The notes below the pieces were generated by a model. The model saw only the letters and a list, made by a program, of their open reading frames with translations, ran no database searches and had not been told where the DNA came from. Positions 1 to 14,760 of a stretch of 64,000 nt of DNA are shown here, one piece after another. This stretch comes from Alcanivorax sp. S71-1-4. GTDB lineage: Bacteria > Pseudomonadota > Gammaproteobacteria > Pseudomonadales > Alcanivoracaceae. Within the stretch, counting starts at the first letter, position 1, and every line of letters begins with the position of its first letter. Both the position numbers and the translations under genes were made by a program. Where the stretch lies: NCBI RefSeq assembly GCF_009846755.1, contig NZ_AQOR01000009.1, positions 62,001-126,000 on the forward strand. The letters run 5' to 3'.

Positions 1-2
1 TC

Positions 3-4344
<4,342 letters not shown>

Positions 4345-4610
4345 CCGCATGTCGAGGTTGGGCCATCTGTGGAGGCAATGCCATCGTGATGAAGGTACTT
4401 CGTCACAACAGCCTGCCTCTCGCGTGCATCGGCGAAGCGCTGAGTTCATCGCCCCAAACACCAGTAATCGAATCGTGGGCCTGTTGCCGGGCTCTGTGGC
4501 GAGGCGATGAGCCTGGCCCGGCCAAGTCCGGTAACCATATCGAGTCGAATCCACCGTACCGCCATCATGAAAAAACACTTTGGAAATCCTGTCAGGAGAT
4601 GAAGCTACTT

Positions 4611-5348
4611 ATGCATGAATTTCTACCCCAAGCTGTGCCTGACCGCTACCCGCAGACCTGGCGCCGAACGATGCTGCTCCTCGTGGCGGCCACTTTCCTG
4701 ATCTTCTTTGGAATGAACGATGCGCTCGCGCACGCCATTGCAGAAGGTGACAAGGGCTATATCCAGGAAATATCCGGGGTCCATTTAATTTCCTTTATGT
4801 ACCTGGGCGCCAAGCACATGGCGACGGGATACGACCACATCCTGTTCCTGCTCGGTGTGATTTTTTTCCTGTACAGGATGAAACACATAGCCCTGTACGT
4901 GACCCTGTTCGCCGTCGGGCACTCGACGACGATGCTGCTCGGTGTGTACTTCAACATCGGCATCAATAGCTACCTCATTGACGCCATCATCGGGCTATCT
5001 GTGGTTTACAAAGCGTTCGATAACATCGGTGCATTTCAGCGATGGCTCGGCTTCCAACCGAACACGAAGATCGCAACGCTCGTGTTCGGCTTGTTTCACG
5101 GGTTTGGGCTGTCCACGAAAATCATCGAATACGACATCTCGCCCGATGGCCTGATTCCGAATCTGCTGGCGTTCAACGTCGGCGTCGAGATCGGACAGCT
5201 GCTAGCGCTTGGCACGATCCTGATCGTCATGGGTTACTGGCGTCGGACAGCCAGTTTCTGGCGCCATGCTTATACCGCCAATGTCGCGACGATGTGTGCC
5301 GGTTTCGTCCTGATCGGCTATCAGCTCACCGGCTATTTCATATCCTGA
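4611..5348 (+). CDS. HupE/UreJ-like membrane protein
   Basis: Multi-pass membrane protein of the HupE/UreJ_2 type, a family linked to nickel/cobalt uptake and often found in metal-resistance islands. Visible features are an N-terminal hydrophobic segment ending in an ALA-like signal site, then conserved His-containing helices: HMATGYDHILFLLGV, VGHSTTML and LFHGFGLSTK. These intramembrane histidines are typical of metal permeases. The frame is open well upstream, but the AGGAG at 4594-4598 fits the ATG at 4611 (12-base spacing). The ATG at 4599 touches the Shine-Dalgarno and is less likely. It lies about 270 bases after czcA and just before the anchor gene. Its function in resistance is inferred. 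Confidence 0.75.
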   Translation: MHEFLPQAVPDRYPQTWRRTMLLLVAATFLIFFGMNDALAHAIAEGDKGYIQEISGVHLISFMYLGAKHMATGYDHILFLLGVIFFLYRMKHIALYVTLFAVGHSTTMLLGVYFNIGINSYLIDAIIGLSVVYKAFDNIGAFQRWLGFQPNTKIATLVFGLFHGFGLSTKIIEYDISPDGLIPNLLAFNVGVEIGQLLALGTILIVMGYWRRTASFWRHAYTANVATMCAGFVLIGYQLTGYFIS

Positions 5349-5370
5349 CCTACACGCGGAAAAAACCTCT

Positions 5371-6015
5371 ATGTACAACATTGCCAAACCAACTCCTGAC
5401 GATCTGCCAACCTCGAAGCAGTTGCTGCGTTCAACTCTCATCGCGCTCGTCATCGCTATCGCGATTCTGTTCACTGTCGTTCTTCCCTCTGAATATGCCA
5501 TCGACCCGACCGGCATTGGTCGGATGCTCGGGCTGACGGAAATGGGTGAGATCAAGACGCAGTTGGCAGAAGAAGCGGCGATCGACGCCTCGATGGATGC
5601 CGCCGCTGCGCGTGCGGCCGTACAGCCGGCCACTCCGCTGGATGCCGGAGCAAGTTCTGTCACGGCTCAGCCCGCGCCGATTCCCTTGCCGGCAACGGAT
5701 AGCTGGCGGGACGAGATGCAGGTAGTGCTCACCCCCGGACAAGGCTCGGAGATCAAACTCGTCATGCAGGCTGGAGAGCGGGCGGAATTCAGTTGGGTTG
5801 CGCAAGGCGGTGTCGTCAACTTCGACACGCATGGCGATGGCGGCGGGCAATCCATCAGCTATGAAAAGGGGCGCAGTGTGCCTTCCGATGAAGGTGTCCT
5901 CGAAGCAGCCTTTGATGGAAATCATGGCTGGTTTTGGCGAAATCGGGGGAGTTCCGACGTGACCGTCATCATTCGGGCGCGCGGCCAGTACGTTGAAATG
6001 AAGCGCGTGATTTAA
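5371..6015 (+). CDS. Membrane-anchored periplasmic protein of metal islands
   Basis: A 214-aa protein with a short cytoplasmic N-terminus, one strongly hydrophobic helix (about residues 20-40, LLRSTLIALVIAIAILFTVV), an Ala/Pro-rich linker and a C-terminal periplasmic beta-type domain with the stretch GGVVNFDTHGDGGG. It resembles proteins usually labelled transmembrane anchor protein that sit beside HupE-like permeases and RND metal pumps. No catalytic motif is visible. It begins 22 bases after the HupE-like gene, so the two probably form one transcript and may act as a pair, with the soluble domain serving the permease. That coupling is inference. Confidence 0.65.
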   Translation: MYNIAKPTPDDLPTSKQLLRSTLIALVIAIAILFTVVLPSEYAIDPTGIGRMLGLTEMGEIKTQLAEEAAIDASMDAAAARAAVQPATPLDAGASSVTAQPAPIPLPATDSWRDEMQVVLTPGQGSEIKLVMQAGERAEFSWVAQGGVVNFDTHGDGGGQSISYEKGRSVPSDEGVLEAAFDGNHGWFWRNRGSSDVTVIIRARGQYVEMKRVI

Positions 6016-6109
6016 CCGTTACGCCAAGCAATGGACGACTTTTGGCGTCGTCTATCCATGTCCCAACCTCCGTGAAAACTCGGGATACATTTGAAAGGAG
6101 ATATTGAAA

Positions 6110-6373
6110 ATGACCATTCGTACTTTGGTGTTCACTGTCGTCGCATGTGCGTCCGCTGCTTCCATGACGGCGTTCGCTCACCCTGGTGGGCACGACGACG
6201 ATGAGAAACTCATACCCACCACCTGCGCCCAACTGGCCGACAAGGAACGCTACACGGACGACATTTCGTATCCGGAGGTCAAAGCGTTGAAGGAACGTTG
6301 CGATGCCGAGAAAAAGGTCCAGGTGGAACCGAGGAAAACGACCGCACCCCGGTCGTCGGATAAGGATAGCTGA
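6110..6373 (+). CDS. Small exported His/Asp-rich protein
   Basis: An 87-aa protein with a clear Sec signal peptide (ALA-like cleavage near TAFA) followed immediately by HPGGHDDDE, a plausible metal-binding cluster, and two cysteines (around TTCAQL and ERCDAE). The rest is charged and low in complexity. The ATG at 6110 is preferred because AAGGAG at 6095-6100 is 9 bases away; a TTG two codons earlier would be only 3 bases away. It lies between the anchor-protein gene and the MFS gene in the same direction. I do not recognise a family. A periplasmic metal-buffering role is only a guess from position and composition. Confidence 0.6.
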   Translation: MTIRTLVFTVVACASAASMTAFAHPGGHDDDEKLIPTTCAQLADKERYTDDISYPEVKALKERCDAEKKVQVEPRKTTAPRSSDKDS

Positions 6374-6443
6374 GGAGAGTCAGGGTGAGGCGCAATGATG
6401 CGCGGCACTCTCTGTCTTGACTTGGACGACTGGAGTGGATTCG

Positions 6444-7772
6444 ATGCTTGGGATTCTTCGTCATACCGATTTCCGGAGGCTTTTCCTCGCACAGATGGCC
6501 GCGTTGGTCGGTACAGGGCTGGCCACGGTGGCTCTCGCCCTGTTGGCCTACGAACTCGCCGGTTCCAAGGCCGGGGCAGTTCTGGGTACAGCGCTGGCGA
6601 TCAAGATGACGGTATACGTGCTACTGGCGCCAGTAGCCGGCGCCTTGGTGCCGCCAGCCAAACGAAAGGTGGTGTTGATCTCGCTCGATGTCATCCGCGC
6701 CAGTGTCGTGCTGGCGTTACCTTTTGTTACCGAGATCTGGCAAATCTACTTACTGATCGCGGTGTTGCAAGCTGCTTCCGCAGGTTTCACGCCACTGTTC
6801 CAATCATTGATCCCCGAGGTGCTTTCGGAGGAGCGCGACTATACGCGGGCGCTTTCTTTGTCACGCATCGCCTATGACCTGGAGAATCTTTTCAGCCCAG
6901 CCCTCGCGGCTATCTTGCTGGTCTGGATCAGCTTCCACGGTTTGTTCGTCGGTACGTCCTTCGGTTTCGCACTATCGGCAGGGTTGATTGTGACAACGGT
7001 GTTCCCGACAACCGTGGCCGGAAACCGGAGGGAGGCGCTGGACGAACGCATGTTGCGCGGCATGCGCATCTACCTGCGCACGCCTCGACTGCGCGGTCTG
7101 CTTGCTTTGAATCTGTGTGCCGCAGCCGGCGGAGCGATGGTGTTCGTGAACACTATAGTAATCGTTCGGGAGCTTCTGGGCGGAGATGAACAGCAGCTCG
7201 CCTTGGCATTGGCGGTGTTTGGTGGTGGTTCGATGTTGGCTGCATTGTTATTACCCAAGGCACTTGATCGGCTACCGGATCGCCAAGTGATGCTGTCATC
7301 CGCGATCGCTATGGTCATTGTGCTGTTGACCCTCACGATGCTCTGGGTTGCACTGCCAAGCCAACGTGGTTGGGCATTGTTGTTGCCAGCCTGGGGTCTG
7401 ATGGGGATTGCCTACGCCGGCTTGGTGACTCCAGGCGGGCGGTTGATACGGCGCTCCGCTCACAATGAAGATTTGCCCAGCGTGTTTGCCGCGCAATTTT
7501 CCTTTTCGCATGTCTGCTGGCTGCTTGCGTACCCGCTGGCGGGCTGGGTTGGTTTGAAGCTCGGCCTCGGAGTTGCCTTGGCCGCTTTGAGCGGCCTTGC
7601 GGTACTGGGATTGCTCGTCGCGATTCGGAGTTGGCCGTCGGACGATCAGCGCGTACTGGTTCACAACCATGAGGACCTGCCGAGCGACCATCCGCACTTC
7701 GCATCGCACGGTGTGGCACCGCATGCGCATCCGTTCGTCATCGACACGCTGCATCGGCGATGGCCTGGATGA
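6444..7772 (+). CDS. MFS transporter with His-rich C-terminal tail
   Basis: A 442-aa 12-helix major facilitator transporter. After the last helix the protein continues into a cytoplasmic tail with many histidines: VHNHEDLPSDHPHF, then HGVAPHAHPF. Such tails are known from nickel exporters of the NreB/NrsD type, so a metal efflux role, perhaps nickel or cobalt, is reasonable but unproven. The ATG at 6444 has GGAG 8 bases upstream and starts with the usual short MFS N-terminus; the frame is open 9 codons further. It ends the first half of the island; a 348-base gap with no gene follows before copA. Confidence 0.75.
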   Translation: MLGILRHTDFRRLFLAQMAALVGTGLATVALALLAYELAGSKAGAVLGTALAIKMTVYVLLAPVAGALVPPAKRKVVLISLDVIRASVVLALPFVTEIWQIYLLIAVLQAASAGFTPLFQSLIPEVLSEERDYTRALSLSRIAYDLENLFSPALAAILLVWISFHGLFVGTSFGFALSAGLIVTTVFPTTVAGNRREALDERMLRGMRIYLRTPRLRGLLALNLCAAAGGAMVFVNTIVIVRELLGGDEQQLALALAVFGGGSMLAALLLPKALDRLPDRQVMLSSAIAMVIVLLTLTMLWVALPSQRGWALLLPAWGLMGIAYAGLVTPGGRLIRRSAHNEDLPSVFAAQFSFSHVCWLLAYPLAGWVGLKLGLGVALAALSGLAVLGLLVAIRSWPSDDQRVLVHNHEDLPSDHPHFASHGVAPHAHPFVIDTLHRRWPG

Positions 7773-7837
7773 CGGTGCACAGGTGCTGCCGCCAGCTTCA
7801 CTCTAGGGCCTCAAGGCCAACCGAAGATGACGGAAGA

Positions 7838-7853
7838 ATGACGGGAATGTAAT
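7838..7853. promoter_or_regulatory. Imperfect CopR box upstream of copA
   Basis: The 348-base gap 7773-8120 has no credible gene. It contains ATGACG-N4-TGTAAT, which matches 10 of 12 fixed positions of the palindrome ATTACA-N4-TGTAAT found in perfect form upstream of copR. This is the likely activator site for copA-copB. It lies about 270 bases from the copA start, so a long leader or a promoter within the gap is implied. No convincing -10 or -35 could be fixed by eye. Confidence 0.45.
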
Positions 7854-8120
7854 GAATGAGTCATCTCGGCGACAGTGACCGTCGCCTATGTTGGATGCCT
7901 GAGTTCCACAGACTTGGGTTCTTATGGCGGTGCGCTATGGGATGTCTGTTCAGAAAGGCCCCGGGAATTGCAGCCGCTGCGGGTTGCCACAGCCGGCATG
8001 CTCTGAATCGAATCCTTCCGCCATAGCGACTTCAGGTGCAGCAGATACCCGATGGCATGTGCCGCAGTGATGCGTGCTCTGCCACCGAGATCAATCCATA
8101 CCGATCACCGGAGATCATTC

Positions 8121-9962
8121 ATGTCATCCAGACCTTTCGGTTCAGATGCCGAGGAAAAATTTGCACTATCACGGCGGCAGTTTGTCAACGGGCTGGCCGC
8201 TGGCGGCGCGCTGTTCGGTCTCGGGCTGTGGCCCAAGCCTGTGTGGGCGCTGAAATCGCACGGGCAGAAGACAGTGCTGGCAGGCACCGAATTCGATCTC
8301 TCGATCGGCGAAACCCCGTTGAACTTCACCGGCGCCACCCGCACCGGTATCACCGTCAACGGCTCGGTGCCGGCGCCGCTGCTGCGCTGGCGCGAGGGCG
8401 ACACGGTCAATCTGCGGGTATCCAACACGCTGCCGGAAGACTCCATCCACGGCCACCAGACCTCGATCCACTGGCACGGCATCCTGTTGCCGGCCAACAT
8501 GGATGGCGTGCCGGGCTTGAGTTTCGACGGCATCAATCGTGGTGAAACGTATCCGTACCGTTTCGACGTGATCCAGAACGGTACTTACTGGTACCACAGC
8601 CATTCCGGGTTCCAGGAACAGGCCGGCGTTTACGGCGCGATCGTGATCGATCCGCTGGAGCCAGAGCCCTTCACCTACGACCGCGACTACGTGGTCCTGC
8701 TGAGTGACTGGACCGACCTGGATCCGGCCATGTTGTTCAAGCGGCTGAAGAAAATGTCCGACTACGACAACTTCGCCAAGCTCACCGTCGGCGACTTGGT
8801 CGATGACGTGCGGGAACAAGGTCTGGCGGCGACGCTGCAGCACCGGCTGGCATGGGGCAAGATGCGGATGACGCCGACCGACCTGTCGGACGTCAACGGC
8901 AACACCTACACCTACCTGTTGAACGGCACCACCGCGCTGGGCAACTGGACGGGGATTTTCCAGTCCGGTGAAAAGGTGCGGTTGCGCTTCATCAATGGCT
9001 CGGCCATGACCCATTTCGACGTGCGCATCCCCGGTCTGAAGATGACCGTGGTCGCCGCCGACGGCCAGTACGTGCGCCCGGTGTCGGTCGACGAGTTCCG
9101 CATCGCAACCGCCGAGACGTTCGACGTGATCGTGGAACCCACCGGCCAGGATGCCTTCACGATCTTCGCGCAGGATATGGGCCGCACGGGTTACGTCAGC
9201 GGCACCCTGGCGGTGCGCGAAGGCTTACGCGCGCCGGTGCCCGCAGTCGATCCGAAACCGATCCTGACCATGGACGACATGGGTCATGGCGGCATGGGCG
9301 GTAGTGGACACGACATGTCGTCGATGTCAGGGGGCTCGACCCAGAACAGTTCCATGGAAGGCATGGACCACAGCGGTCACGACATGTCCGCGATGGCCGG
9401 CGGAGCCATGGCCGGCATGGACCATGGCGCAGGCGGCATGCAGCAGCACCCCGCCAGCGAGAGCAACAATCCGCTGGTCGACATGCAGACCATGGCGCCG
9501 ACTGCGAGGCTCGATGACCCCGGCATCGGCCTGCGTGACAACGGCCGCCGGGTGCTGACCTACGCCGACCTCAAGAGCACCTTCCCCGACCCCGACGGGC
9601 GCGAACCTGGCCGCACCATCGAGCTGCACCTGACCGGGCACATGGAACGCTTCGCGTGGTCGTTCGACGGCATCAAGTTCTCGTCGGCCGAACCGCTGGT
9701 GCTTAAGTACGGCGAGCGCATGCGCATCGTGCTGGTCAACGACACGATGATGACCCACCCGATCCACCTGCACGGCGTGTGGAGCGACCTGGAGGACGCC
9801 GACGGCAACTTCCAGGTGCGCAAGCACACCATTGACATGCCGCCCGGCAGCAAACGCAGCTTCCGCGTCCGCGCCGACGCGCTGGGACGTTGGGCGTTCC
9901 ACTGTCACCTGCTGTACCACATGGAAGCCGGCATGTTCCGCGAAGTGCGGATAGAGGAATGA
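8121..9962 (+). CDS. copA: Multicopper oxidase CopA, copper resistance
   Basis: Periplasmic Cu(I) oxidase, 613 aa, the usual length for CopA/PcoA. A Tat signal is present (SRRQFVNGLAAGG, near residue 15). Copper ligand motifs are complete: HWHG near residue 117, YWYHSHSGFQ, and near the C-terminus HPIHLHG and HCHLLYHMEAGMF (about residue 594). A Met/His-rich segment at about residues 385-450 (repeats of MDHSGHDMS type) binds copper. The start at 8121 has GGAG 7 bases upstream; the frame is open further but lacks a better site. copB follows within 10 bases. Regulation by CopRS is inferred from the box at 7838. Confidence 0.95.
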   Translation: MSSRPFGSDAEEKFALSRRQFVNGLAAGGALFGLGLWPKPVWALKSHGQKTVLAGTEFDLSIGETPLNFTGATRTGITVNGSVPAPLLRWREGDTVNLRVSNTLPEDSIHGHQTSIHWHGILLPANMDGVPGLSFDGINRGETYPYRFDVIQNGTYWYHSHSGFQEQAGVYGAIVIDPLEPEPFTYDRDYVVLLSDWTDLDPAMLFKRLKKMSDYDNFAKLTVGDLVDDVREQGLAATLQHRLAWGKMRMTPTDLSDVNGNTYTYLLNGTTALGNWTGIFQSGEKVRLRFINGSAMTHFDVRIPGLKMTVVAADGQYVRPVSVDEFRIATAETFDVIVEPTGQDAFTIFAQDMGRTGYVSGTLAVREGLRAPVPAVDPKPILTMDDMGHGGMGGSGHDMSSMSGGSTQNSSMEGMDHSGHDMSAMAGGAMAGMDHGAGGMQQHPASESNNPLVDMQTMAPTARLDDPGIGLRDNGRRVLTYADLKSTFPDPDGREPGRTIELHLTGHMERFAWSFDGIKFSSAEPLVLKYGERMRIVLVNDTMMTHPIHLHGVWSDLEDADGNFQVRKHTIDMPPGSKRSFRVRADALGRWAFHCHLLYHMEAGMFREVRIEE

Positions 9963-9967
9963 ACATC

Positions 9968-11149
9968 ATGAAAACGACGTCTGTCATTACTACCCGTGCG
10001 CTGGGCCTTGCGATCGCGATCGCGCTGGGCGGCGTGTCCGCCTCGGTTGTCGCGCAGGAAATGGACCATTCCAAGATGCACATGCCGGAACCCGCGCCGG
10101 CGGCCCGCAAGCCCGAACCGCAGCTGTCTACAGCTCCGACCGCCGCGCCAAAGCCAGCGGTCGATCCGCATGCCGGCCATGTCATGCCGGCGCCAAATTC
10201 CAAGCCAAAGCCCACCTCCAGGCCGGCCCCGGCCCAAGCCACACCGGTCGACCATGCCGCAATGGGTCACGATATGCCGCCCACGGAGGCGATGGACCAC
10301 TCGGCAATGGGTCATGACATGCCGCCCGACGAGCCAACCGAGGAAATGGATCACTCCGCCATGGGCCACGACATGGAAAACATGACGGCGGAAGAACATG
10401 CCGGCATGCACGGACAAGACCTGCCGGCGAACGCCGCACCGCGCGAACCGATTCCGGCGGTGACCGATTCCGATCGCGCGGCGGCATTCCCCGACGTCGC
10501 CGGACACACTGTGCACGACGACGGCATAAACTGGTTCGCGCTGCTCAACCGGCTCGAAACCTGGGACGCGGACGACGGCAACGCGATCGGCTGGGAAGGC
10601 AGCGGCTGGGTCGGCACCGACCTGGACCGCGTATGGGTGCGCAGCGAGGGCGAGTCGATCGACGGCAGCATCGAGTCGGCCGATGTCGAAGTGCTTTATG
10701 GTCGCGCGATCGCGCGGTGGTGGGACCTGGTCGCCGGTGTTCGCCACGACTTTGGGGAAGGGCCGTCGCAAACCTTCGCTGCCGTCGGTGTGATGGGCCT
10801 GGCGCCGTACATGTTCGAAGTCGAGGCGACCGCTTACCTCGGCGAATCGGGCCAGACCGGTCTCGGGTTTGAGGCCGAGTACGAGACGCTGTTCACCAAC
10901 CGCCTGATCGGGACGTGGCTGGTCGAGGCCGAAGTGTGGGGACAGGATGATCCGGAGCGCGGCATCGGTAGCGGCCTGAGCACGCTGGAGGCCGGCTTCC
11001 GCCTGCGCTACGAGTTCCATCGTCAGTTCGCGCCCTACATCGGCGTGGTGTGGGAGCGCGCCTACGGCGGAACCGCCGACTACCGGCGCGAACAGCGTGG
11101 CGACATCGAGGACACGCGCGTCGTCGCGGGCGTCCGCATCTGGTTCTAG
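9968..11149 (+). CDS. copB: Outer-membrane copper resistance protein CopB
   Basis: 393 aa with a Sec signal peptide (ending near VVAQ), a His/Met-rich N-terminal region, and a C-terminal CopB beta-barrel domain that starts around DGINWFALLNRLE and ends in an aromatic residue, RIWF, as outer-membrane barrels do. The N-terminal half carries three near copies of MDHSAMGHDM, a copper-binding repeat also visible as a DNA repeat at about 10,255-10,380. The ATG at 9968 has AGAGGA at 10-base spacing; another ATG at 9959 overlaps the copA stop but is too close to the Shine-Dalgarno. It is translated with copA and works in the same periplasmic copper sequestration pathway. Confidence 0.93.
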   Translation: MKTTSVITTRALGLAIAIALGGVSASVVAQEMDHSKMHMPEPAPAARKPEPQLSTAPTAAPKPAVDPHAGHVMPAPNSKPKPTSRPAPAQATPVDHAAMGHDMPPTEAMDHSAMGHDMPPDEPTEEMDHSAMGHDMENMTAEEHAGMHGQDLPANAAPREPIPAVTDSDRAAAFPDVAGHTVHDDGINWFALLNRLETWDADDGNAIGWEGSGWVGTDLDRVWVRSEGESIDGSIESADVEVLYGRAIARWWDLVAGVRHDFGEGPSQTFAAVGVMGLAPYMFEVEATAYLGESGQTGLGFEAEYETLFTNRLIGTWLVEAEVWGQDDPERGIGSGLSTLEAGFRLRYEFHRQFAPYIGVVWERAYGGTADYRREQRGDIEDTRVVAGVRIWF

Positions 11150-11163
11150 GGGGGGCCACCACC

Positions 11164-11223
11164 ATGACATTCGTGAAACGTAAGACCTTGGTTATGCTGG
11201 CCGTCAGCACCCACCACGTCTGA
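11164..11223 (+). other. Orphan 19-codon ORF, possible signal-peptide remnant
   Basis: An ATG at 11164, shortly after copB, opens a 19-codon frame, MTFVKRKTLVMLAVSTHHV. It looks like the start of a signal peptide (basic residues then hydrophobic) that stops early. It may be the stump of a deleted cop gene or chance. A GGGGGG run lies just upstream. No function can be assigned. Confidence 0.25.
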
Positions 11224-11253
11224 GGCGGCTCTGGTTCTAAGAGGAGGATCTCC

Positions 11254-12027
11254 ATGACAAAGCAGACTGTTCCGAGCCGGAGCGACGGTACGACGGCATC
11301 GCTCTATCGCCTGGCAACGAGCGATCATTTGTGTCCATACGGTTTGAAGACGAAGTCGTTCCTGGAACGACAGGGTTTCTCCGTCGAAGACCATCTGCTG
11401 ACGACGCGGGAGGAAGCCGATCGCTTCATGCAGGAGCATGATGTCAAGACCACACCGCAAGTTTTCATCGGAGGCGAGCGGATCGGCGGCTATGACGATA
11501 CGCGCAAACACTTCGGCAAACGACTGCGCGGGAAGGACGAGACGACCTACCAGCCGATTATTGCGCTGTTCAGCGTTGCGCTCCTGATGGGGTTTGCGGT
11601 GAGCTGGTTCGCCTCCGGAACCGTGTTCAGCATCCATGCCGTCGAAGCGTCAATTGCCGTCGCCATGTGCTTGCTCGGTGTGCAGAAACTCCAGAACGTC
11701 GAAAGTTTCTCGACCATGTTCCTCAACTACGATCTTCTGGCGCGCCGCTATGTGCCCTATGCGTATTTCTATGCCTTCGGCGAGACGCTGGCGGGAGTTC
11801 TGATGCTGGCCGGAGCCCTGATGTGGGTCGCATCGCCCCTGGCTCTGTTCATCGGCACGGTAGGCGCCGTCTCGGTATTCAAGGCGGTCTACATCGACAA
11901 GCGCAAGCTCAAATGCGCCTGCGTGGGCGGCAACAGCAATGTGCCACTGGGCTTCGTCTCCCTTACGGAGAATCTCATCATGATTGCAATGGCCATATGG
12001 ATGCCGCTGCGCATGGGATGGGGCTAG
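11254..12027 (+). CDS. Glutaredoxin-MauE/DoxX fusion membrane protein
   Basis: A 257-aa fusion. Residues 15-90 form a glutaredoxin domain with a C-P-Y-G active site (DHLCPYGLKTKSFL) and the cis-Pro region TTPQVFIGG. Residues 100-257 are a four-helix MauE/DoxX-like membrane domain ending in a Cys pair, KCACVGG. Proteins of this class are thought to move reducing equivalents across the membrane. AGAGGAGG precedes the ATG. It lies between copB and the cus genes, so a role in thiol or copper redox balance is plausible; the substrate is unknown. Confidence 0.8.
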   Translation: MTKQTVPSRSDGTTASLYRLATSDHLCPYGLKTKSFLERQGFSVEDHLLTTREEADRFMQEHDVKTTPQVFIGGERIGGYDDTRKHFGKRLRGKDETTYQPIIALFSVALLMGFAVSWFASGTVFSIHAVEASIAVAMCLLGVQKLQNVESFSTMFLNYDLLARRYVPYAYFYAFGETLAGVLMLAGALMWVASPLALFIGTVGAVSVFKAVYIDKRKLKCACVGGNSNVPLGFVSLTENLIMIAMAIWMPLRMGWG

Positions 12028-12147
12028 TCAGAAAAAAACACGCCGGCGAAGTTTTCGACCTTGATCAACAAGAGGCTCTTTGTGGACGTCGCGCAGCGAC
12101 CGCCTGTGCCACGCGGCGCGCGGTATACGCTGTAGAAACCGCCGGCC

Positions 12148-12201
12148 AGGAGCGATATCGCGCCACGCTCGCTGCCGTGCAATGGCAGCGTGTTCGCTCC
12201 T
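12148..12201 (+). other. Nested hairpin in the cusC leader
   Basis: Two nested inverted repeats: outer AGGAGCGA (12148-12155) with TCGCTCCT (12194-12201), inner CGCTGCC (12170-12176) with GGCAGCG (12184-12190). The structure ends 8 bases before the cusC Shine-Dalgarno (GGAGG at 12210-12214). No T-run follows, so it is not a classic terminator. It may shape the leader mRNA. The rest of 12028-12218 shows nothing else. Confidence 0.4.
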
Positions 12202-12477
12202 GCGTGTTCGGAGGTCTTATGCCTATTTTGTTCCCATTGCTCCATGCGCCCACCTGGCGCCACTTTCGCTATTGGGCGGCGCTGCTACTCGCCTTCTCAT
12301 CGTTTATCCCTATCAGTGAGGCAGCCCCGACGAGGGAGGTATCGTTTGACGAGACGCTGCGTCTGGCCGTCGAGCGTGCTCCCAGCCTCAACGCGCGGCA
12401 ATCGCAAACCCAGGCTGCCCGCGAAGAAGCTATTCGCGCAGCGGCCCTGCCCGATCCAAGGCTGACTTTTGTAGTGG

Positions 12478-13640
<1,163 letters not shown>

Positions 13641-14760
13641 GAACACCTCTTCTACGGTAGCCATGCTACCACCTAGTCAGGTGTCCGGTTTTAGTAGACC
13701 ACTACACTTTCGGCCTCGACAACTGGCCGGTCACCGGCTCCCAGGCCTTCGATTGGCGCGCTGAGGACATGACCATGAAGCGAATCGGCCTGATGCAGGA
13801 GTTTCCGGCGCGCGCCAAGCGACAGGCTCGTCAGGCCGTGGCGGATCGCGCTGTCGAGCAAGCCGAGGCGCTGTCTGTCACTGAGCAACTGGCAGTGCGT
13901 CAAGTCGCTGCAAGCGCCTGGATAACCCTATGGGCCGCCGAGCGTGAGCAAGAAGTGCTGAGCTCCCAGCGCGAGCAGTCGGCATTGGGCATTCGACTGG
14001 CCGAGGCGCGTCTGGCCAGCGGTGTCGGCACCGCTGCCGAAGCTCTAGCTGTGCAAGCTGCCGGGCTCGATCTGGAGAACCGCATCGACGCTGCACGTGC
14101 CAAAGTGGAGGCGGCTCGTGGCACGCTCGCGCGTTGGTTGGGGAGCGATCCTAGCGAGGTCGGTACGGTAGGCGTGCCACCGGATCTGGCGACGCTACCC
14201 ATCGATGCGGCTACGCTGCTCGCATCGGTTGATCGCCAGGGACCATTGCTGCCTTGGCGTTCGCGTGAGGCGATCGCCGAAGCCGAACTGGCCTTGGCAG
14301 CAGCGGAGAAGCGTCCAGACTGGCGCCTTGCCGCATCTTACGGACAGCGCGACAGATCGCGCAGCGATCTGCTGATGCTGGAAATCTCTGTGGACTTGCC
14401 ATTGTTCGCGGCCAACCGGCAAGACCGTGGCATCGCAGCACGCCGCGCGGAACGGGATGCCGTAGTCGCTTCCCATGAGGAGGCGCGCCGCATGCAGGTC
14501 GAGGCTGTGCATCGTGCCCTGGCGGAGTGGAATGGGCTCAAACGTCAGGTTGCACGCAATGAACAAGAACTCCTGCCGCTGGCCCACGACCGGACGCAGG
14601 CGGCCATCGCGGGCTACGGCGGTGGTGGTGCGCTGCAACCCTGGCTAGATGCGCACCGTGACGAGATCGAACTCCATATCGAGCACACCCGTCACGTCGC
14701 CGAACTTGGCCGGGCCTGGGCCTGGCTCGCCTACCTGCTGCCCATCATGGAGACCCTGCC

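Noticed and set aside
4567..4602. 11-codon frame before the HupE-like gene
   Set aside because: Short, overlaps the chosen ribosome site, no upstream Shine-Dalgarno.
10255..10380. Repeats that look periodic, like a short array
   Set aside because: They are in-frame coding repeats of MDHSAMGHDM in copB, not CRISPR; no constant repeat with variable spacers exists anywhere in the window.
9905..11170. Long minus-strand open frame opposite copB
   Set aside because: Low-complexity antisense translation of the His/Met repeats; copB has signal peptide and barrel features.
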